Origin: Lentinus brumalis
Taxonomy: Eukaryota > Basidiomycota > Agaricomycetes > Polyporales > Polyporaceae
Direction of reading: 5' to 3'
NCBI GenBank assembly: GCA_001792895.1
Contig: MARA01000005.1
Span: 1,798,001 to 1,862,000 of the forward strand
DNA length: 64,000 bases
The notes beneath the pieces are model-generated. The model saw only the letters and a list, made by a program, of their open reading frames with translations. It was not told the origin of the DNA and ran no database searches. This document shows positions 22,831 to 34,205 of this stretch, one piece after another (position 1 is the first letter of the stretch; every line of letters starts with the position of its first letter). The translations under genes and the position numbers were made by a program.

Positions 22831-23301
22831 GCATGACACCGGGGGGTGGGGGAGAACTACTACCGCGGTGCGCAAGTAAACCTTCCGCGTTGCTGCAGAA
22901 GCGGAGGTTGGACTTAACGAGTTGAGGAGGAGGAGGACATCCCACTATTCCTGGGCGCCTATCCGCATCACGGCCATCACCGGAAAAGTCTCGTGTCCGC
23001 CGTGTCGGGCGGACATCTCTCCACAGCCAAACTGTTCTCAGGTGTCATCTCGTGGATGAAAGGGCTATCGTACTAGTAGTGGTAACAACGCTGCCTCCTT
23101 TGACAGCCTCTACCATCGGCTGGATGTTCTCCTTGCGTAGCTGATACTCAAGTATCATGCGTTCGCGGTTATTGACGTTAACCCTCTCCAGGTTCTCGGA
23201 ACACACCAGCCAAAATGGTATGCTACTCTGGGCTTAGTCATCCTACTAAGTTCTCAACTCGCCACAGACGCCAGAAGGTCCCAACCACCGCTTGCCTCAT
23301 C
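22831..23301. other. intergenic upstream of orphan gene
   Basis: About 470 bp between the second repeat block and the next gene; no repeat unit, RNA gene or known coding segment was seen. Confidence 0.35.
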
Positions 23302-24029
23302 ATGACTGATTCGCAGGCCTCGACATCATCCCGTCAGGACGAGACACTGCCTAAAGTTCCCTGCGATATCTGGATTGCTGGCTTCTGTATGACCGTCGAC
23401 CACCTCTACCTCCTCTGCCTCGCACATGGTCTCACGCATGAGCAGATCGAACTGGAGGAGCCACTTCCTGCCGCAAGGCGAATAATGGAAGGCTGGTGCG
23501 ACGGCCTCGATCTCATCGCAATTCGCACCGTTTCCAAGGACGGATCCCGGTGCATCAAGTTCCTCCTCATCCTCCTCGTCTCACCGCAGCTTCGGGGAGA
23601 AGAGGCGCCTCTGGAGCTACTCACGTACAAGCCATCGTACGCCGAGATTCTGCCCACCATCTTTCCGCCGAACTACGTGAGCAGTAAGGAGGAGTACTTC
23701 CCTCGTCGCAGGCTACCGTGGGTCGTAATGCCGTGGCCGCTATATCTCTATAGTACGTACGCGTCGTCTTCTCGATATGCATCCCTACTTACGACTGAGC
23801 AGTTACGCCCTGCGTTAGGCGCGAAATGGACAAGTTCAGCGCCAAATGCAGTGAACTTGCCCGCGCTCGCAGACAAGCATCGGTCGGCGCCGCTGAGGAG
23901 ATTCCCTCCGCTCATCCCCACGGGAATCTGACCTTTGTGGGTGTTGGCTCCGAGAAACACCAGAGGTCATGTGAGGAATCGCATCCAAAGAAAGGACACG
24001 AGGTCTGGACGACTCGACTCGGAGAGTAG
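23302..24029 (+). CDS. uncharacterised protein (two exons)
   Basis: Start MTDSQASTSSRQDE at 23302. One GT-AG intron of about 50 bp (roughly 23754-23804) joins PWPLYLY to ITPCVRREMDKFSAK, giving about 225 residues ending KGHEVWTTRLGE. The N-terminal part is acidic and mixed alpha/beta-like (DIWIAGFCMTVDHLYLLC, EQIELEEPLPAARRIMEGW), then RCIKFLLILLVSP and a Tyr/Pro-rich part. The C-terminal exon is charged with a possible short coiled coil (KFSAKCSELARARRQ). The clean splice that keeps frame supports a real gene. I do not recognise a family and suggest no function. It lies between the repeat blocks and a decayed frame, which is typical of lineage-specific genes. Confidence 0.55.
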
Positions 24030-24257
24030 TTCAAGCAGGAAAGAGAGCTCGGGGAAGCGACGTCTAGTGGAGTGAACACGCGCAGAAGAGCGCAATAACC
24101 GAGGAACGGCACTCTGTGGGTCTGTGAGTGATCAGAAGCAGCATGTCTAATGATGTCGTTGACCTCTTCATATACCCAGGAGCGAAGTCGCGATGCCGAA
24201 GGACGGGACAACAAAGTTTGAATGCGGTGCAGCGCATGTTCGTTTACGCCCTTCGTT

Positions 24258-25030
24258 ATGAAGCTCTTCTTTCAATGCTGGCGACGCTGCCTGGTCGTGA
24301 GAGTTCCCATCCAATATCGCCTGCAGACCTACGCTCATGGTCAAAATGAAACAGCCAAGTGGCGAGCCAACATGGACGACGTACCTTCTTTTACCATCGA
24401 CACACGCGCATTCGTCACCCGATCTCTCCAGGATTATCAGCCTCAGATAGCGCGACGGCTGCAGGGATTGCAACTGGGGCACATGGGCGTCGGCATGGTC
24501 GTACTGCCTCCACAATCAAACCTTCGTCAAGTCTTCGGCTGTAATTTCCAGCTGGGTGTATGTCAGACCTTTCAGTCGCCGGATCATGGAGCGAAGAACC
24601 CACTCTCAGGCGAACGTGGTTTGGGCACAGGTCCCATCGAGTGCGTCCTCCCATCTCGGTGGCGCCCTCACCACCTCCTTGGCCTGCCTCTCCGACGCGC
24701 CCTTGTCCCTGGCCTGCCTCATCAGACTGGGACGCTTCCTCCGCATCATCCTCGTCATCCTCCTCCTGCACAACCTCTGTCGGCAAAAGCCTATGCTGAG
24801 CTGCTGCCTGCGCCTTCGCCGTAGCCGCTTTCTCCGCTACTTCGGCGGTCTTTGGCGATGCGCTCGCATTATTGTGCGGCCACTAATAAGGAAGATGATT
24901 CTCCCAGACGGACGAACCGAACGCGAGGTTGGGCTCTTTTCGACAGGACCAGCCCACAACAATTGTCATGTCCATTTACCTCCGCTCGCTCCTCCCGCTC
25001 GGTGTGTCAATTTGGATGTATACGCACGGC
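24258..25030 (-). pseudogene. decayed minus-strand coding remnant
   Basis: Several stretches read as coding but not in one frame. An acceptor (TTATTAG, about 24885) precedes WPHNNASASPKTAEVAEKAA and an Ala/Glu/Gln-rich, acidic segment including VVQEEDDEDDAEE to about 24640. A second stretch, in another frame, reads RRLKGLTYTQLEITAEDLTK, meets an in-frame TGA near 24515, and continues in the same frame as LWRQYDHADAHVPQLQSLQP and RYLRLIILERSGDE. A donor then fits a short C-terminal exon ending SVASIERRAS at about 24258. An upstream ATG exon (MPCVYIQIDTPSG, about 25030) does not splice in phase. The mixture of good codon-like runs with a stop and frame changes suggests a recently broken gene. 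The family is not recognised. Confidence 0.35.
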
Positions 25031-25275
25031 ATGGAGGAAAGTACATCTGGCTAATCAGATCTACTCAGACACGTTGCAGACACGTACATACAACACAATC
25101 AGGCGCCCTCGGAAATCTAGCACCGTACTCCGAGGAACCACGACCACGTACTATGTGCATGGCCATGGGCCACTGCGGCAGGTCTGCCTCAAGCTTATAT
25201 ACCTGACTCGTGCTGGGCCTCATGCAATCTCTGCTACCGACTATCTCTTCATCACTAGACTAAAGCTCAAAGGCT

Positions 25276-27102
25276 ATGTATGACGACGGCTTAACGACAC
25301 CCTCGGACATTGAAGTCTGGTGCGTCCCCGGGTCGCTTCCATTCCCCGCAACGTGCGCGACTCTCACCGTCTGCCGACGACGTTGCAGGAAACGACTTTC
25401 CGAAGACCAAACTGGTACGATTCCCTGTAGATTGCCTGAGGGTTGCTCTCTCCTGACTGTGGCTGCTGCTTTGCGTTCGTTATCACAGCTCTCTTTCAGA
25501 GGACATTTACCCGAAATGCACAGCTCGAGGCACGGGTCAAGGAGCTCGAGCGGGACCTGTCGGTGTGGAAAGCGGCCTACAAAACTGCGGAGGAGGACAA
25601 ACAGGTCCTCAACGACGCTGTGCTCAGGCTCGAGAGACATATCGGAGCCTTGGAGGTACGTACTGCCATTGTTCGTGCGAGTCCGCCGACGTCCATACCC
25701 CTCCCTGTGGCAGGAGGACAACCCCTTGATCGTATGCCTCATCGACGGAGATGGTAACATCTTCTCGTCGGACCTCATCAAGCTGGGTCAATCCGGTGGC
25801 CGCCAAGCCGCCAAGCTCCTCACCAAAGGGCTCACCGACTACCTATCTACGGTCGACTCAACGAAGGCGTCTGCACCCGGTCGTGGCCAGCTGTGGCTAA
25901 CAATTTACTGCAACAAGAACGGCCTCGTGGACACGCTGACGAGCAACTCAATATGCACCGCAGAGGAGTTTGAGGCCTTTGTGCTCGGCTTCAACCAGGC
26001 AGCCCCGCTGTTTTCGATCGTCGACGTCGGTAATGGGAAGGAGGCTGCAGATTCGAAGATCAGAGGTGCGCATGCTTGCGTGCTAGTTCCTCGCATTCTG
26101 TGCAGTGACCATTGTCGCACAGAGTACCTGCGGGTCTTCACCCGTTTCCCCCAGACTTCCAAGGTGTTCTTCGGTGGTAGGTATCATTTGCTGGTGCTCC
26201 CTTTGTCAAACGCTCAGACATGACACAGGTGCACACGACAATGGGTACACTTCCACACTGAACCTGCTGCAGAATGAAGGCCTTCTGGATAAGGTCGTTC
26301 TGCTGAAAGGTTACACAGGCCTTGCGCACGAGATTCGCAGACTCGACCTTCCGCAGCTTGATATTGAAGGCGTCTTCATGAAGAAGAAGCTGCGAACTAA
26401 CTCAAAGTATAAAGCTACTGCTGACAGTGCAAAGACTGCGGGAAGTGAGAGAGGTCAATCCCCCAAGCCACCTAAACAACCCATGCCACGGTCACAGGAC
26501 AACGACAAGGCACGCCACTCTAAGCCTGGCAACCCGATACCGAACGCTACAAAGGCCGAAACGCCCGGGAGAGAACCTCGGGAACTTGATCCTGACCAGG
26601 TACGCGTCGCGCTCTTCCTCCATGTGCAACCGGTCTGACTTGGATTCCGCCCCCAGCCACTATGGAAGCGTACGTTGTCGTTCTTTCGCATGGAGCGGAA
26701 TTGGGCTGACCATCGTTCAGAAAAGCCGCCGCTGTGCATTTTCTTCTATCTGGCAAGGTGCAACCATGGGGATCACTGCAAGCACGAGCACAACTACCCC
26801 TTGACCCCAGACCAGGTCGCGGAGTTGCGCACAAACACGAAGAAGAAGCCATGTCACGCTATCAACCAGGGTCAGTTCTGCTCTTCAACACCTCAACGAG
26901 GATGCTCACGTGCAATGCTACGCAGGCAACAACTGCAGGTTTGGGGAGAGATGTATCTGGGGCCATTATTGTCCAAAGGGCCCTCAGTGCGGCTCCCGCA
27001 AATGCACGTTCATCGGCAGTGAGTCATAAATTCCTTCGGCGCGGTTGTTGCTGACATACAATCCTCGCAGAAAACATGCACGACGAGAGGGGCAGCGTGT
27101 AG
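25276..27102 (+). CDS. tandem CCCH zinc-finger protein with DUF7923-type domain
   Basis: Exons: 25276-25319, 25389-25414, 25489-25655, 25714-26065, 26123-26176, 26229-26599, 26657 to about 26860, then two short exons to the stop at 27102. The N-terminus MYDDGLTTPSDIEVWK leads into a coiled coil (AQLEARVKELERDLSVWK). The central domain reads NPLIVCLIDGDGNIF, GGRQAAKLLTKGLTDYL, LWLTIYCNKNGL, FNQAAPLFSIVDVG, then YLRVFTRFPQTSKVFFGGAH and LLQNEGLLDKVVLLKGY. This is the fungal domain often found with CCCH fingers. A Lys/Pro-rich linker precedes two CCCH fingers: CIFFYLARC-NHGDHC-KHEH, and one beginning CHAINQGNNC with CIWGH. The family is predicted to bind RNA; the target is unknown. Confidence 0.82.
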
Positions 27103-27307
27103 GGCCTCTGTAAAGCGAACCCAGCGAGCTTTCGAGCTTTGGCCTTTCAATCCCGAAGATTCATTTTCTCTCTCAAGGCAGAACGTATTCTTTCGTAAAT
27201 TTGACTCCCCTTACTACTACTTATGCTCTCGCGCTGATAGTGTTACCAAACAGAATCAGAGCCCGTTTGACGCACGAGTCCACCATGCCAATCACGGCAT
27301 CCATCCT

Positions 27308-27860
27308 TCAATGCGCTGTTGTCCTCATGCTCTGATGGAATTGCAGCACTGTGTCGGCAAGGTGGGCAGTAGGCGTGCCGTCCTCCTCGCGGATCTGGCG
27401 TAACTCTATCATCTTCCGACTTCGCAACTTCGACATCGCCCAATTTCGCACCACGGACTCGTGTTCAGGCCGAGTGCGCCGCTCTCGGCCTTTATACACG
27501 AGTAGCTTGTGATGTTACCCACAAGCCCTTCAAGCCCGACCATGCCCGCTATCAGTACTACGCTCACCAAGCACACATCCCGCTCCTCGGCTCCCAACAT
27601 TCACTCACCTCTATCCGGCTCCTCCTTCAAGCTCGACTCTTCAGGAATCGCGGGCTTCTTCGGCGGAGACAGCGCCTCGAAAGCCGTTGCGACGACTTGC
27701 ATCCTAAAGCGTTACGTGGACCTGCCCGTGCTCAGACCACCATGAGGTCGAAGGCTGGCATTCATGCCGTTTTCGCGTGCCTCGCGCTGCGCCATCAGCC
27801 GCTCTATGCCCCGCGGAAGCTCTTGGACGAGCTGGTCACAGCGAACGGAGCCGTGTGGAG
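27308..27860 (-). CDS. putative minus-strand exons, unknown protein
   Basis: Three stretches look coding: LVQELPRGIERLMAQREARE followed by NGMNAS (about 27840-27760, preceded by a CAG acceptor), QVVATAFEALSPPKKPAIPE followed by a Lys/Glu-rich end (about 27700-27612, followed by a GTGAGT donor), and NWAMSKLRSRKMIELRQIRE followed by an acidic, Ala/Leu-containing end (about 27440-27320). They are on the same strand in the right order, but I could not join them in phase and found no start codon exon. No family is recognised. This may be a real small gene with introns, or a remnant. Confidence 0.3.
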
Positions 27861-28205
27861 CAGGTGCTCGTTGCTGGCAAACTGGAGAACGAGAAGCCGA
27901 TGGAGTTCTCGCAGGAAGGAGAGGCCGTGCAGGGCCTTGGGGAGTCCGCGACAACGGCAAGGATGCCGTCGTCAACGAGGTGCGGCCTTGGCGGTGGGGA
28001 TGGATCTGGGTGGTCCTCTTTTCCCTGTGATGCGTATGCTCCAGCGTTTCTATTATCGATCCCGGAGTCCCAGTCAATAGCTTGACGCACGTAGTACTGT
28101 CCCGGATGACTGGATAGCATACCATCTTCCTTGCTTCTCATCTATATCCTAACTTCCCCAGCTGGAGGTATACCTCCACAGGAGATCACGCCACATTTTC
28201 GAGAA

Positions 28206-28255
28206 GGGAATCTCCAGAAAATTCAAGATACTCCGGACATTTTCAGGAGATTCCC
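28206..28255. repeat. inverted repeat/hairpin
   Basis: Arms 28206-28222 and 28239-28255 are 17 bp long with one mismatch (GGGAATCTCC on the left, GGAGATTCCC on the right) around a 16-nt loop. A related GGAGATTC word recurs at about 28274. It lies outside any recognised gene. The sequence alone cannot say whether it is a transcribed RNA, a terminator or a mobile-element end. Confidence 0.7.
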
Positions 28256-28969
28256 TGCCAAAGAATCAGCCTCTGGAGATTCTCTGAAGGTTTTGACGGA
28301 CGACCCAGTCGCACAGCATTGGCTCAGTAAGAGCTGATGAGCATCGGGTTGGATGTGCTTGGTCGTAGACGCAAGTTCGCGGAGGCCTATTGCTTCAGGC
28401 TTCTCCGCAGCTCACCCCAAGATCCCAAGAGGTACAGATATAGGATGATACTCGCATGGCAGCTTCCTCGAGCAATCACGCTGCCACGATGGAGCATGCG
28501 AGTATGTGGGAGTACATCACAGCCTGCGAGGCCCGAAGAGGTGGAGTCTATACCGCAGTTTCAGAGGGTTTCCGCCTTGCGAGCTCGTGAACACTCTGCC
28601 AGTCACTGGAGCAATCGAGGATGAAGGGAATGTGCGTACCAACTTCAAATGCCTCCCGACACTTGCGTTTCTTCGGCGACTCGACCCTGATCGGGCGGGT
28701 GGACGAGGCAAAGTAGAAGCCCGGCTCTTGTCAAAGAAAGCAGAATACAGGATAACGTGAGTACAAAAACAGAAGAGACAGTATCAGCGTGCCCGGCAGC
28801 AGATGAAATCCGAATCATTAAGTAGTCCAAGGCTAAGGTAACGGGTGTATGCAAAGGTATGAAAACGTGTGTAGCGGTACGTAGGTATATGGGACGGGTG
28901 CACGTATATATACAGCTCAAATGACGCAGAGCACCCCCAAAGCAGAGAGAGACGTGATCCCTCCCTCCT
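28256..28969. other. intergenic, 3' side of Rho gene
   Basis: About 700 bp with one modest plus-strand frame (28337-28624) that has no recognisable features and no splice support. The last part should be the 3' UTR of the Rho GTPase gene. Confidence 0.35.
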
Positions 28970-30154
28970 CTATGCGATGATGCAGCCACTCCGCCCGCCG
29001 CTGTAGCTGCCCGAACCTTTTGCGCGCGTGCTCAGCGAGACCCGGGCGGACTCCTGGAACACCTCGTTGACGCCGCGGTTGTGCTTCGCGCTGCACTCTG
29101 GATCGCAGGGAAGTCCGACGTCAGCATGATCCGCGCCGAGGCCATGGAAGGCAAGGCACAAGAGCTCACCTAGATACCTGGACGCTCGTATGCGGCGCGC
29201 AACCGCGAGGCCCTCCTCGTACTGCACTGTGTGCATGCCGTAGCGGGCTAACCGGACCTGTGTCTCCTGGTCTTCTCGCAGGTCACACTTGAGGGCTTAG
29301 CGGAGTGTCAGAATATGGCCAACGCAGGAAGACCATAGCGCGGTTCAAGGAACGTACCGACGAGGACCAGCTGTGTGGGCAACGTCAGTAGGGCTGACCG
29401 GACAGTAGGGCTGGTCAACGCACCTTCACCCCTGGACAGTATTCCAGGATCTCCGGTATCCACTGCACCACAGTCAGCCCGGGTCTCGGAGGGACAGCGG
29501 CGGTAACGCACCTTGCCCTCGACATTCTCGAGTGATGTTGGGTTATCGACCTACAGCAACCTGGTCATATACGACTGCGCAACCGAGCCCTGCTACAGTA
29601 GCACTCACCGAGAAGCACAACATGATAACATGTGTCTCTGCGTAGCTTAATGACCGCAGACGATCAAACTCCTCTTGACCTATTAGGATACGGTGTCCGT
29701 CAGCTGCTCGTGTACGCACAGGGTCAAACGCGGACGTGAACGCACCAGCAGTATCCCACAGACTGAGCTCCACAAGCTGATCGTCCACATACAGATCATG
29801 CACGTAGTTCTCGAACACCGTCGGTTCACTTCAAACCACATCCCTCCACATAAGTCCTCGAACGGCAGACAGAACGCGCGTGCGACGTACTAGACAGCGG
29901 AGAACCAGCCACGCGTGAAAACATTCAGCAGTGATGTCTTGCCTGGGGCCCCGTACCTGGGTCAATCCCGAACACGCTCCGCCAATTGGACTATGACGTA
30001 CCGCACGCGCCATCGCCACACACGACCATCTTCCGCTGGACCTACAACGCGAGCGGGTTAACATGCGTGCGACTCCGGAAGGGCGGCCAGCGCAGCGTAC
30101 AGGCCTGGGGCGGCCAAACGATGGCGTTATGGACGATTTCTTGTACTTGGCCAT
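28970..30154 (-). CDS. Rho-family small GTPase, Rho3-like
   Basis: Membrane-anchored GTP switch; Rho3 proteins guide polarised growth and exocytosis in fungi. Exon 1 (30101-30154) encodes [18 protein letters not shown] and splices to [20 protein letters not shown], the P-loop, itself split by an intron after GDGAC. Next come [20 protein letters not shown] (switch I Thr in EPTVFENY), LSLWDTAG joined over an intron to [12 protein letters not shown] (switch II), [20 protein letters not shown] guanine motif, and [14 protein letters not shown] after an intron. The tail is Ser/Gly-rich with C-terminal CIIA, a CAAX prenylation box. At least seven introns. The N-terminal extension before the P-loop is longer than in RhoA, as in Rho3. 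A RhoGAP gene lies at the far end of the window. Confidence 0.9.
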
Positions 30155-30940
30155 CGGATCGGATTCCTCTCGCGTTGCCGGGGACGAGCTGGCGGCGTAC
30201 AGCAGGCCTGGAATGGACAGCGAGCCAGAGGGAGGGACGGAGCGGACTAGGGAAAGAAGGGGGAGTGCATAAAGGACGCAGCTCTAGAGTCGAGGGTTAC
30301 ACTCACGCGGACACGTGAAGTCTCTCGACGCGTCTCGCGCCCAAATTGAAACAACTCGTGCCCCGCCAATACTTCGCGTACGTACGCCGGGCACATTATT
30401 CTCAGACAGAGCCATGTAATGCTACGCAGACGTTGCGAGATGCACACTGCACCCTTGAGCAAGACTTTTGTTTCATTCAGTAGGCAATATGTACATTGTG
30501 ATTGCTACCGATTGCTCGTTGGTGTACTAGAAGGGAAGAAACGCACATTGAGATGGGGAAGGGAGTGGACAGTGGAGACGATGGATGGAAAATGCACAAA
30601 AACGCTTCGTGAGGCGACGACACATGGGACTGGAGAGTGATTGAGAGCGAATAATGAGATGGGGTTGGCAATGCACGTGGGAAATGGACCAGGGAGCATA
30701 GGGAACAAGAGGGGGTAGACGAAATCCTATCAGCACAAGGTGTTACACAGCAAAGCAAATACACAGCTCGCGGGGATCGCTTGCCATACATTAAGTTACT
30801 TTCGCAAGATGCGGGAGGGGTTGGACAGCGGGAGGGGAGCGTGAAAAAGGGGAATAGATGAACGCCTCAAGCGAATAAGGAGTGGGATGATGTATCGAAG
30901 GTGGTGAACGCATCCTCATAGAACTGAACGAGGAGGCGAA
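30155..30940. other. intergenic between Rho GTPase and AT-hook gene
   Basis: About 790 bp upstream of the Rho GTPase and downstream of the AT-hook gene. Open frames here have no coding character. No RNA gene or repeat was seen. Confidence 0.4.
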
Positions 30941-33683
30941 TTATATGGAAAGGGTAGGGATCGACGAGCTCGCCCCAGACGAAAAGCCCACGCGCTGGAC
31001 CGCGTTCGTCGCCCTGCTTTTCTGATTCGGGTGGTGGTGATGGCTGCGAGACGGCTGGTGGTACCGATACTGGCTGGACTTCGCCACCATCTTCCTCTTC
31101 ATCATCGCCTTCTCCTTCTTGATCTCCTTCTTCGACTTGCTCGAGTGATAGGGCGATCCAGAGCTCGCCGCAGGTGCGAACGGCGAACCAAGTGTCCCAT
31201 CACGAGCAGGGAGCAATGTCGGCGACGAGCCGTGTGAGTGTCGGCCCTTCCTCTTGCGGGCAGATGCGCGAGACATCTTGTCCAGCCCGAGTGGTCGCGG
31301 TGGGTTAGGGAACAACGACATGCCTCCCATCATGGCTCCGATGTTCCTGTGGTACGGTAGAACACCCAGCGCACCGTCAGAAACCGCACCGTCCACGCCA
31401 GACGCGGTCGCACTCTCGCGCGTCCGGCGGAACGTCGCCATGGGAATGCGATCCCACCTTGAGAGGTTGTGAAGGTGGGGACTCGCACCGGACTTGACGG
31501 GGCTGGACTCGGTCTGCGAGCCTGGGACGTCAGTCTCGAACTCTTCGGTGTGGGGTTCAGAGTCGAGGAGTGAAGAGTCGAGCACGTCGTCAAGCTCGAT
31601 GGCCTCCGTTGAAGAGAGCTCAGAGGCATAAGACTGCGACATATCCTGAGCATCCTCCGAGGACTCTGTCGTGAGAGGAGGGCGCATTGGGACATGTCCA
31701 TGTCCTGCAATACGCGTCAGACGGAAGGAAACAACAGAAAGACACCGAGAAACGTACTTCAGACGGAGTGATGTCGTACTGCATAGGCTCGGCGTGATGG
31801 TGGACACGTACCGGTCTAGGGAAGAAGCTAGGTGCCTCACATCCAGTACCAACGACCGCCGCCATCCTTCCAGCATGGACGTCGTCCTGTACAAAGAACT
31901 CGCCCATGACGGGAGCACCGCTGGCCCGCCTCCTCACCTTCTTCTCCTTCTCCAACCTCTCCATCTCGATATCCTCAAGCTCCTCCACGGACACCCTACC
32001 CGCCAGAATGTCCGCAGGACTTGGGGCGGGTGGAGGAGAGCCGCGATGCATTGATGCGAGAGCAATGCGTGTGCTCGGGGAGGCGTGTGTTGGCGGCTCC
32101 CGCACGGATGATGGACTCATCGTCGAGAGGGGGTTAATCGCCGAGATCGTGGTCGGCCACTTGAAGAGCATCATCGCACGGGGATTGGGCAGGCCGTCAG
32201 AATCAACCAGCTCGTCTTCGGTGGTCTCCCCATCACTTTCCTGCAATACGATCGTGCCCGCGTTCGACCCATCCCACGATGCGGTGTCATCGGAGCCAGA
32301 CATGCAACCCATGTCTTCGTCCTCGTCCATTGCACCGAAGCCAAGGGACAAACCCAGTCCATCGCTCCCGTTGTTCAAGAGGAGCTGGCCGTCCCAGCCG
32401 AAAGCAAGAGCGTCAAGGTCAACGCCGCTTCCGAACTCCCCGCCCGTCCGGCGCAGTTGTACGGACGGGTCGATGTCCATCAAGAGCAGCGTGTCCTCCT
32501 CATCAGCAGAGAAGGAACGCATGAGCTCGACATCTTCATCACCGAAGGCGCCCAAGCTCGAGTACTGTGGTTCGGGGGAAGATGCGTCGCCGCCGGAATC
32601 GGAGTCGAGGTTGGCAAAGAAGATGTCCGCGTCAAAGTTTGACTCCTCATCGTCATCACTGTAACCGCTGCCGGGGAAGGACACACCGATGCGGCTGTGC
32701 GTCTCCGACTCATCATCCAAGTCCTCAGGCGCGTCCGCTAACAACCCTCCACCCTCCACATCCGCCTCCACATCCGCTTCCGCATCGTCCTCGCCATCAT
32801 CTTCGTCGTCCCCATCCTCCGAGGAGTCATCTGAGGACTCACCACTGTCTTCCGAAGACTCATCCTCCTGCTCCTCGCCGTCCGGACCGACTGACTTTCT
32901 CCGCGGCTTGTTCTCCCACCTGTTGTTGCCGCGCTTCTTGCTGTGACCCAAGTGGCCTGGTAGCAGCTTCGTGGAGTTCGTCTGTCTCGGGTCGGTGCGC
33001 ACAACGTGATGAGTGTCGTCGTCTTCAGAGTCCGAGTTGATCGACTCGTCCGAAGATTCGGAGGAACTCGAGTGGGTGGACTCGCTGGCGGCGGGGACGA
33101 AGGTAGGATAATCGGAGAGCGTGCTGTCGCTCAATTCGGCAGTTGAAGCCCTCGCAGAGGGCGCAGGGGGTTGATAAACTTGGCGTACTCTCGCCGACGT
33201 CCCGGTCGTGCCTCTGGCCCTGTAGTCCATGTCGTCGGCAGCCGCCTTCTTCCTGGCTGCGGCGAGTGCCTTCGGGGGCCGCCCCCTCCGCTTCGGGGCA
33301 GGTGCGGCGGCGGCGGCGAGATGCGCCGGGGCCTTGGAGGACGATGGGCCTGCCGCTGCGGTGCCGATGTGGGCGCCTGCGGTTGATGAGGCATGAGTCG
33401 CGGGCGGCTTGCGAGCCTTGAGATTGGGGGGTAATGTGAGCTTGATCTTCAACGGACGCTTGCCTGAGGTCGTTGACTGGGGAGCCGAGGGCCCTGAAGA
33501 GAGCGAAGAGGATGCAGAAGGAGCGGGGGCGGTCGAGGGAGTGGACTTTTTGCGGCACGTGCACTCGCTCTCGCAGACGGGGCAGATGTCGTCGAGGTCG
33601 TCGTCGTCGTCGTCCTGGAGGGGACTGTGGTGTGCAATGGCGGCGATGGGGCCGCTCACGATATTGGCACGAGGATGCGACAT
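30941..33683 (-). CDS. acidic AT-hook protein, putative chromatin/transcription factor
   Basis: About 895 residues from MSHPRANIVSG. A short acidic run (residues 24-32) precedes a Cys cluster CPVCESECTC (34-43), possibly a small zinc site. GKRPLKIKLTLPP (74-86) is a conserved-looking basic/hydrophobic patch, and KRRGRPPKAL (131-140) is a textbook AT-hook for minor-groove DNA binding. A long Ser/Asp/Glu region follows, then SPADILAGRVSVEELEDIEM and EFFVQDDVHAG. One intron (about 31711-31760) leads to the second exon: DMDMS, then, in a different frame, MRPPLTTESSEDAQD to a basic His-rich tail. The frame change at 31689-31691 would be healed by one more C on the coding strand. Layout is reminiscent of Ifh1-type coactivators, but that is only a guess. 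Divergent from BFR2. Confidence 0.7.
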
Positions 33684-34205
33684 TGGAGGAACTTGCTTTT
33701 TCTGGGGATCTGCAGGGGGCGGGCGTTGAATGGTCAGGATATGTCGGACAGATCAGGGAGATGCTGCAGAAGCAGAAGCCGCGACAGCGAGGGCGGCGAC
33801 CGTGCGCAGCGAGGGAGTGGTGAGACGAGAGAAAGAAAGGCTCGAGCGAGGCTGGAGTCGGGAGGCAGGGCCGAGGGGGAAGAAATGTTTCGGGCGTCGG
33901 GTGATCGCGACGTGCGACGACGGGGCGGGGCAAAATGCGGGAAATTGTATAGACGACTCACGTTGCGAAAATGTCTTTTTTGCCATTGTGTGCTTTGGGG
34001 CATCGGTCTGTCGGATGGCAATCCAGGGCGGCGACGGCAGATCTACGAGGACGAGGACGAGCGTATAAGGCTCCGGGAGAGAGACGTTGCCTCGCACAAC
34101 CGCACCCGGCGTTCTCGTAGCCGCCCTCTCGCTTCCCGCCGGCCTCTTTCTCTCCATCACCCGCCAAATATTTCTTTCAGTCTCTGCATCTGCGCAGTGA
34201 CTGCC
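33684..34205. promoter_or_regulatory. shared upstream region, AT-hook gene and BFR2
   Basis: The two start codons face away from each other 522 bp apart. GC-rich overall; an AT-rich patch around 33945-33990 is the only compositional feature. No defined factor site is claimed. Confidence 0.4.

Noticed and set aside
28337..28624. 95-codon plus-strand frame
   Set aside because: No motif, coding bias or neighbouring exon; listed as intergenic.
30477..30791. Ser/Pro-rich minus-strand frames downstream of the AT-hook gene
   Set aside because: No splice support, no conserved motif; low-complexity intergenic DNA.
32567..33040. Plus-strand Arg/His-rich frame opposite the AT-hook gene
   Set aside because: Shadow of Asp/Glu/Ser-rich codons on the minus strand.
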